In this document: one piece after another, positions 44,711 through 51,443 of the stretch | Numbering within the stretch: the stretch's first letter is position 1 | How the letters are laid out: every line of letters begins with the position of its first letter | DNA from: Trichosphaerium sp. ATCC 40318 | Lineage: Eukaryota; Discosea; Flabellinia; Trichosidae | Length of the DNA stretch: 51,443 nucleotides | Assembly: GCA_038496445.1 (NCBI GenBank) | Contig: JALMLS010000111.1 | Location: 1-51,443, forward strand | Direction of reading: 5' to 3' | Program-made: the position numbers and the translations under genes | Notes under the pieces: model-generated | Seen by the model: only the letters and a program-made list of their open reading frames with translations | Database searches by the model: none | What the model was told of the DNA's origin: nothing

Positions 44711-45160
44711 GTAACAACAATCCCAGAGGCCCTATCTGTATGTACATAAGGTGATGATAGTGATAATTTTTCTCACTTTCACTAAAATATTTCAAAAACC
44801 GTTCGTTAAGCCCAATGTTTGTTAAAGTGGCTTGAAAAAGAGACCTTTCAAAACAACTTGTAGAGATTTTGATGTTAAAGCGATTAAGACTACTTTTAAA
44901 GTAGCTGGTTCAAAAAGGAGCCAACAACTAACAAGTTCACTGAATGAGAAGACAAGCTTGTAATTATCATAGGACCGGTTACAGACTGAAAACCGATATC
45001 TTGCCAGACCAGTATTGAACCAATATTTGCTACCTCTACAAAGCGCTAACAATAAAAGGCATAAACTCGAGAAATGATCTATTTCGAAGTAGAATAGACT
45101 ATGCACACTATCTATTTGCATTAGTGTAACGTAACAGATGAGGGTATGAAGGTTGATGGG
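44711..45160. other. Spacer with an LRR fragment at its right end
   Basis: No gene could be assembled. At 45130-45152 the DNA gtaacagatgagggtatgaa encodes VTDEGMK, the LRR signature of the F-box/LRR family. Confidence 0.4.
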
Positions 45161-45500
45161 CGGACCCACGTTTTTTCCGAATTTTTCGAAAGACAAAATT
45201 CGAAAAAATAGAATTCGATACAAAAACCGAATGCCTATACCCACCAATGGATCACTATATGTGAGCGAAGGTCGGGTTCTAGTTCCGAGCACAGTGAGGA
45301 CCCGACCGTAAGTGAACCAGGCGCTTTCTAGTTTAGTGGACTGCCCTAGCTATGCATCTTTCTACACTTTCGAATTTTTGTTTTCGGAAAATTCAGAAAA
45401 AACTATAGCCCCTTGATGGGTGCTCATCAATTAATTTACCTTAGAGATGGCAAATAATGAGTTGAAGGCTCTATCAGGAGCACATACTAACAACCTACGA
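45130..45500 (+). pseudogene. LRR relic interrupted by a MITE
   Basis: Left of the element: VTDEGMK. Right of it: GCSSIN, then about 45443-45495 NNELKALSGAHTNNLRL, with stops in between. Together they are the remains of an F-box/LRR array into which the second MITE inserted. Confidence 0.65.
45161..45412. mobile_element. MITE-like element, copy 2 (252 bp) with 8-bp target-site duplication
   Basis: Same element as 42951-43211 in the same orientation, differing by a few substitutions and a ~9-bp deletion next to the right inverted repeat (CTACACTTTCG instead of CTACGAATTC..). It is flanked by TTGATGGG at 45153-45160 and 45413-45420. The duplication differs from that of copy 1, so the two insertions were independent. 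Confidence 0.85.
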
Positions 45501-45749
45501 CTTGGTAGCAGACGACAGTGTCAACTCCAGCTTTTTTTTAGCAAAAAGTTTTGTCAGTGGTTGAGTATTTTCCGTTATGTTAATGTCAATAGAGCCGCAT
45601 GACTTGTAGAATAACCTAAACGACGTATGTATATTTTCAAAATAAACAGTGGGGCTTATGTTGAGTTGAAGGTACATCTTTATTTACAAAAAATCCTATA
45701 TGTATGACAGACAATGTATGTATTTCTAGGTAAAGTGATTTTGTACTAC

Positions 45750-48570
45750 TTGTTTAGATATCAATAGAGAGTTTGATTGAATGCTTACAACATCTTTGTT
45801 ATCAAATGTTGAATTAAAGCAAATCCACACAACACTGGGTCCTTATGCTTGGAAGCTTTCTTTAGTTCTCCTGTAGCCTCCTCTACCAACTTATACAATT
45901 GTTTCACCTTGAAAAAAAAAACATCAAAAAGTAATACTTCAAATTATTTGAATGTGTATGAGCTTACTGTCACTTTGTTGTCAACTAACATCTTGTATGT
46001 TTTGTCCAGACCATCTTTAAAATCAGCATCACGGAAAGCTTTGTAGACAAGCTTTTTTCTTGCTGCGATGCATATAAGTGAGTCGTTCTTCAAAAACTTT
46101 GTGATAAAAAACTTACCTTGAGATGCGGCAATGAGTTGAACGAGTGCTTTAACTGTTTTGTCACCCTTGAATACACCACCGCCCCTTTGATATTGGTAAG
46201 TATAATGGCTACTAATTGTTATACGCTTACCAATGTCCAGTGGCGATTACGTCGTTTGAGCTTGAAGAAAATCCAAGGTAAGCCTTATTACATTCACGCA
46301 ATAAACTTTCCTAAAATATTCTTAGATGCAACTTGGTGAAAACAAGAAACACGTTACCTTTGTTTTGGACCCAAATACTGTTGCTAAACGAAAGGTATTA
46401 GCAAGTAGTAACAGCCAATGATGACAATGTAAATGTTGAAAAAATCAGCTATTGAAATTCAAAAAAAAACAGTAAAGTTACCATCAATGCCGATAAGTTC
46501 ATGAAGGTCGTTATTCTTAGATGGTTCCTTTTGGATCCTAAACTTTCTATCATATCCTTTGTAATCACTACAACGATTCACATTGGATACACACCAAGCT
46601 TGCCTAAAAGTAAACGTTTCAGTAACAATGAAGATAAAAGTTCCATCAAACAAAACGAAAAAGTCGTTTTGACTCACGTGTCATCAATGTGCGGTATTAT
46701 CGCTAACATCATTAATACCTCTGGGAAAATACCCATCATTAATTCCTATGATATCAATAAGTAAATATGGGGAAGAGTTTCTAGCCAAATATCAATGCTA
46801 CCTCTTGTGTCCAATGCTGCAAGAAAAATAAGTTAGTAAACAAAATACTTGAAATTGAAAGATAGTCATACCAAACCACTGCTAGATAATATTGTTCCAC
46901 CAGGAGTTGGATCAGCAAAGCATATCTTAGAAGATCCATCAACATCCTCAAGACCACCTTCAAGGTCCACTTGAACAAAGAGTTAAAAGATGAAATATGT
47001 TGACCATGAAACAATTTAAACCTTGTACCTTGAAGATCACAAAGTTGTTGGTTTGAATTCTCCCAATCAGGTTCATCAAAAACACAACTTTTTTGGACAT
47101 TTGGAGGTGTTCCTGTAGCATCTTCTAATGTTAACAATTACATATGTACTATCTATCTACTATTTTACCTTTAGGTATCAACTGTAGCCACCTGATTATT
47201 ACGTCCTTGTCATCATCTTTGAAGTCTGAAACATTCTTGTATTGGTTGAAGTAATGTGTCAATGCAACAACAAGTTGTCTTTGTACAAGTGTAGAGAATA
47301 CCCATGCACCTGCATTGAATTCTGATACTCTGCTCATCTTAGTGTCCTTTTGTTTTGCAAAGAACCCAAGGAAGAAGAAAGACATCAATGTGTGAACCTC
47401 ACACTTAGTACTAAATGAGAAAGTCAGAAAAATAAAATGTGAAAATATGGTTGTTAATGACCACAAGCCATGTACAAGATTATTCTGTTCCCTGGCTTAA
47501 TAAGTTTTATCTCTGATATGAGCTTCTTTGCGTTTGATACTTGGTCTATCATGAACGAGAATGGACCTCCCTAAAAAGATGTAAGAAAACGGTCCATGCT
47601 GGTACAAGAAAGTAATAAAAAAAAAAGTTAGACATAAACAGTTTTGAGCTTCAAACCTCGCTAAACAAAAAGTTTACAATGTTGTGCTTGAAGCTGTTAA
47701 GTGTAGTCATTAGAGAGTAAAATACAATCTAGATTCTTGTCACACGGCTTAACTACAATCACTACTTGGGAGGAAGTTTTGCAACTCAGGTGAAAATTTT
47801 TTGTTGAACAAGTTTTACGTTCAAGTTAGCTGTGCTTCCACAACCACACTGTGGAAGCTTTACTGGTATTGTATGTGATAAGGTTTTTGTGAAATGTTGA
47901 TGATAAATGGTGATGATAAAACTGAAAACCACGGAGCTACAACGGAACAAAAGACAAAAAAAAAGTACCTTTGCCAGAAAGTTGTTTGGGAATACACCAT
48001 TCCACTTTTTCATGTTTCTTTGCATTGCCCTGGGTTCTAAAGAATGTTAGTTGGTATGGTATAGTATTCATTGTAATAGGGTACTAGGAGTGGAGTCTGT
48101 AGGCTTTGCAAAGAAGTAGCTCTGCAAAAACAGTTAGCGATCAACAGTAAACATAACAGGTTGGAGTTACCACAAGTGTTGTTAGCTTGTCTTTATCATC
48201 AGCTACAACTACTGCATCTCTTCCTTCTTTAAACGTTGCAATAACTCCATCCCATTGAATATAGACAGTCCATGGAAGGACGAGCTAGAACAAGATTAGA
48301 ACAGCACGACAAAAAAAACCCCAACTTACAACTAATTCTTCGTCGGCTTCACTAACCTTAGGCTAAACAAACGTGTCAACCGAAAAACTGTTCGACTACA
48401 AATGCGTTCTATTTGTTCGAAAATATGTCGCTATAAAGCAAGCATAGCAAGCTCAAATAGGCGCCAACAAGAGCACGTGAAGTGAGAAAAAGAAAAAAAT
48501 CTTTATCCTATTTGACGACATATTGCAACACGTCGTACAGTTACAGGATTTTTCCCTTTCGCCTTTTTAT
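45750..48570 (-). repeat. Left arm of a large palindrome (copy B of the unknown gene)
   Basis: The reverse complement of this stretch matches 48742-51443 almost base for base, and matches 37930-40755 of copy A less closely. Left of about 45750 similarity to copy A fades (last shared: GTTTAGATA). Confidence 0.9.
45785..48570 (-). pseudogene. 5'-truncated copy B of the unknown gene family
   Basis: It retains the exons from KKAKGKN onward (VSEADEELV, LVLPWTVYIQWDGVIATFKE, LPQCGCGSTANLN, GGPFSFMIDQ ... FALIQHLITKML, stop at 45785) but lacks exons 1-3 of copy A, because the palindrome junction at 48570 cuts it. The remaining exons keep frame as in copy A. Without a start it is probably not translated in the original form. 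Confidence 0.7.
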
Positions 48571-48741
48571 AACCAAATGCCTATGTGCGATTGTTGCTGA
48601 CGTAAGATTTCATAGCCACTCTACAGCGAATAATAGACGAAGATCGCGACAAACGAAACCGTACGTTGAACGGAGTTTCTCTTGTTTAGTAGTATATTTC
48701 TGAACTTACAACGCTGATTATTTTTGTAGTTGCTGAATACA
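48571..48741. other. Palindrome spacer (171 bp)
   Basis: An 11-nt filler (aaccaaatgcc) is followed by DNA that matches copy A around 37770-37930, including the exon for LQRIIDEDRDKRN. It is present once only, so it belongs to the right arm's gene and marks where the left arm was joined. Confidence 0.8.
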
Positions 48742-51443
48742 ATAAAAAGGCGAAAGGGAAAAATCCTGTAACTGTACGACGTGTTGCAATATGTCGTCAA
48801 ATAGGATAAAGATTTTTTTCTTTTTCTCACTTCACGTGCTCTTGTTGGCGCCTATTTGAGCTTGCTATGCTTGCTTTATAGCGACATATTTTCGAACAAA
48901 TAGAACGCATTTGTAGTCGAACAGTTTTTCGGTTGACACGTTTGTTTAGCCTAAGGTTAGTGAAGCCGACGAAGAATTAGTTGTAAGTTGGGGTTTTTTT
49001 TGTCGTGCTGTTCTAATCTTGTTCTAGCTCGTCCTTCCATGGACTGTCTATATTCAATGGGATGGAGTTATTGCAACGTTTAAAGAAGGAAGAGATGCAG
49101 TAGTTGTAGCTGATGATAAAGACAAGCTAACAACACTTGTGGTAACTCCAACCTGTTATGTTTACTGTTGATCGCTAACTGTTTTTGCAGAGCTACTTCT
49201 TTGCAAAGCCTACAGACTCCACTCCTAGTACCCTATTACAATGAATACTATACCATACCAACTAACATTCTTTAGAACCCAGGGCAATGCAAAGAAACAT
49301 GAAAAAGTGGAATGGTGTATTCCCAAACAACTTTCTGGCAAAGGTACTTTTTTTTTGTCTTTTGTTCCGTTGTAGCTCCGTGGTTTTCAGTTTTATCATC
49401 ACCATTTATCATCAACATTTCACAAAAACCTTATCACATACAATACCAGTAAAGCTTCCACAGTGTGGTTGTGGAAGCACAGCTAACTTGAACGTAAAAC
49501 TTGTTCAACAAAAAATTTTCACCTGAGTTGCAAAACTTCCTCCCAAGTAGTGATTGTAGTTAAGCCGTGTGACAAGAATCTAGATTGTATTTTACTCTCT
49601 AATGACTACACTTAACAGCTTCAAGCACAACATTGTAAACTTTTTGTTTAGCGAGGTTTGAAGCTCAAAACTGTTTATGTCTAACTTTTTTTTTATTACT
49701 TTCTTGTACCAGCATGGACCGTTTTCTTACATCTTTTTAGGGAGGTCCATTCTCGTTCATGATAGACCAAGTATCAAACGCAAAGAAGCTCATATCAGAG
49801 ATAAAACTTATTAAGCCAGGGAACAGAATAATCTTGTACATGGCTTGTGGTCATTAACAACCATATTTTCACATTTTATTTTTCTGACTTTCTCATTTAG
49901 TACTAAGTGTGAGGTTCACACATTGATGTCTTTCTTCTTCCTTGGGTTCTTTGCAAAACAAAAGGACACTAAGATGAGCAGAGTATCAGAATTCAATGCA
50001 GGTGCATGGGTATTCTCTACACTTGTACAAAGACAACTTGTTGTTGCATTGACACATTACTTCAACCAATACAAGAATGTTTCAGACTTCAAAGATGATG
50101 ACAAGGACGTAATAATCAGGTGGCTACAGTTGATACCTAAAGGTAAAATAGTAGATAGATAGTACATATGTAATTGTTAACATTAGAAGATGCTACAGGA
50201 ACACCTCCAAATGTCCAAAAAAGTTGTGTTTTTGATGAACCTGATTGGGAGAATTCAAACCAACAACTTTGTGATCTTCAAGGTACAAGGTTTAAATTGT
50301 TTCATGGTCAACATATTTCATCTTTTAACTCTTTGTTCAAGTGGACCTTGAAGGTGGTCTTGAGGATGTTGATGGATCTTCTAAGATATGCTTTGCTGAT
50401 CCAACTCCTGGTGGAACAATATTATCTAGCAGTGGTTTGGTATGACTATCTTTCAATTTCAAGTATTTTGTTTACTAACTTATTTTTCTTGCAGCATTGG
50501 ACACAAGAGGTAGCATTGATATTTGGCTAGAAACTCTTCCCCATATTTACTTATTGATATCATAGGAATTAATGATGGGTATTTTCCCAGAGGTATTAAT
50601 GATGTTAGCGATAATACCGCACATTGATGACACGTGAGTCAAAACGACTTTTTCGTTTTGTTTGATGGAACTTTTATCTTCATTGTTACTGAAACGTTTA
50701 CTTTTAGGCAAGCTTGGTGTGTATCCAATGTGAATCGTTGTAGTGATTACAAAGGATATGATAGAAAGTTTAGGATCCAAAAGGAACCATCTAAGAATAA
50801 CGACCTTCATGAACTTATCGGCATTGATGGTAACTTTACTGTTTTTTTTTGAATTTCAATAGCTGATTTTTTCAACATTTACATTGTCATCATTGGCTGT
50901 TACTACTTGCTAATACCTTTCGTTTAGCAACAGTATTTGGGTCCAAAACAAAGGTAACGTGTTTCTTGTTTTCACCAAGTTGCATCTAAGAATATTTTAG
51001 GAAAGTTTATTGCGTGAATGTAATAAGGCTTACCTTGGATTTTCTTCAAGCTCAAACGACGTAATCGCCACTGGACATTGGTAAGCGTATAACAATTAGT
51101 AGCCATTATACTTACCAATATCAAAGGGGCGGTGGTGTATTCAAGGGTGACAAAACAGTTAAAGCACTCGTTCAACTCATTGCCGCATCTCAAGGTAAGT
51201 TTTTTATCACAAAGTTTTTGAAGAACGACTCACTTATATGCATCGCAGCAAGAAAAAAGCTTGTCTACAAAGCTTTCCGTGATGCTGATTTTAAAGATGG
51301 TCTGGACAAAACATACAAGATGTTAGTTGACAACAAAGTGACAGTAAGCTCATACACATTCAAATAATTTGAAGTATTACTTTTTGATGTTTTTTTTTTC
51401 AAGGTGAAACAATTGTATAAGTTGGTAGAGGAGGCTACAGGAG
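48616..51443 (+). pseudogene. 5'-truncated copy C of the unknown gene family (3' end outside window)
   Basis: It begins with the LQRIIDEDRDKRN exon, 27-32 codons into the part missing from copy B, and lacks the two first exons of copy A. All later exons are present up to KLVEEATGE at the window edge. It shares with copy B the bases that differ from copy A (for example GCTGATGATAAAG where A has GCTGAAGATAAAG, and CAAATAATTTG where A has CAACTAATTTG). Confidence 0.7.
48742..51443 (+). repeat. Right arm of the large palindrome
   Basis: Inverted, near-identical counterpart of 45750-48570. From the left arm's extent it should continue about 120 bp beyond the window. Confidence 0.9.

Noticed and set aside
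1-51443. Giant-virus or bacterial origin suggested by the MORN-variant and LAGVH-type LRR repeats
   Set aside because: Such repeats do occur in large viruses, but dense spliceosomal introns in the neighbouring and in the F-box genes themselves point to a nuclear genome.

Overview
The window looks like nuclear DNA of a unicellular eukaryote (a protist or early-branching lineage; I cannot name the species). Nearly every larger gene is split by short introns, mostly 36-60 nt, that start with GT (very often GTAC) and end in TAG/AAG/CAG. The base composition is AT-rich. The genes are eukaryotic types: a Roc-COR protein, a PARP, an NDR/Dbf2-like AGC kinase, F-box proteins and a secreted glycoside-hydrolase-like protein. 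There are no operons and no ribosome-binding sites. Exon joins given here were worked out by hand from reading frame and splice phase, so boundaries are provisional.

Layout. 1-5551 (-): a large multidomain gene, 12 MORN repeats, then Roc GTPase, COR, a PARP catalytic domain and a receiver-like domain; it runs off the left edge. 6569-8584 (-): von Willebrand A (VWA) gene, copy 1. 9111-9902 (-) and 10021-10759 (+): an F-box/LRR gene and an F-box/MORN-variant gene. 11344-12941 (+): two small genes. 13880-17130 (+): a gene with repeated 'DDWY' units and a C-terminal PD-(D/E)XK-type nuclease. 17581-19482 (-): a secreted TIM-barrel glycoside-hydrolase-like protein. 20097-22308 (+): VWA copy 2, an inverted duplicate of copy 1. 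22330-23100 (-): a MoaD-like beta-grasp gene and a small unknown. 23578-27345: two more F-box/LRR genes plus a relic. 28838-29977 (+): a second F-box/MORN-variant gene. 30341-32981 (-): a membrane-anchored, blade-repeat ectodomain protein. 33349-35854 (+): an NDR/Dbf2-like kinase. 36998-51443: a duplicated, unstable block.

The right-hand 14 kb is built from copies of one unknown gene family. There is one full copy (36998-40719), one 3'-truncated divergent paralog (43505-44545), and two near-identical 5'-truncated copies arranged head to head as a palindrome with 2.7-2.8 kb arms around a 171 bp spacer (45750-48570 and 48742-51443+). Between them lie decayed ankyrin exons, an LRR relic, and two copies of a ~255 bp MITE-like element. 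Each MITE is flanked by its own perfect 8 bp target-site duplication, and one has a related empty site nearby.

Working picture (inference): this is a fast-evolving region rich in recognition-type repeats (LRR, MORN, ankyrin, DWY units). They are joined to ubiquitin-ligase adaptors (F-box), an ADP-ribosyl-transferase/GTPase signalling protein and a nuclease, and surrounded by relics of the same families. The most notable single item is the MORN-Roc-COR-PARP-receiver fusion.
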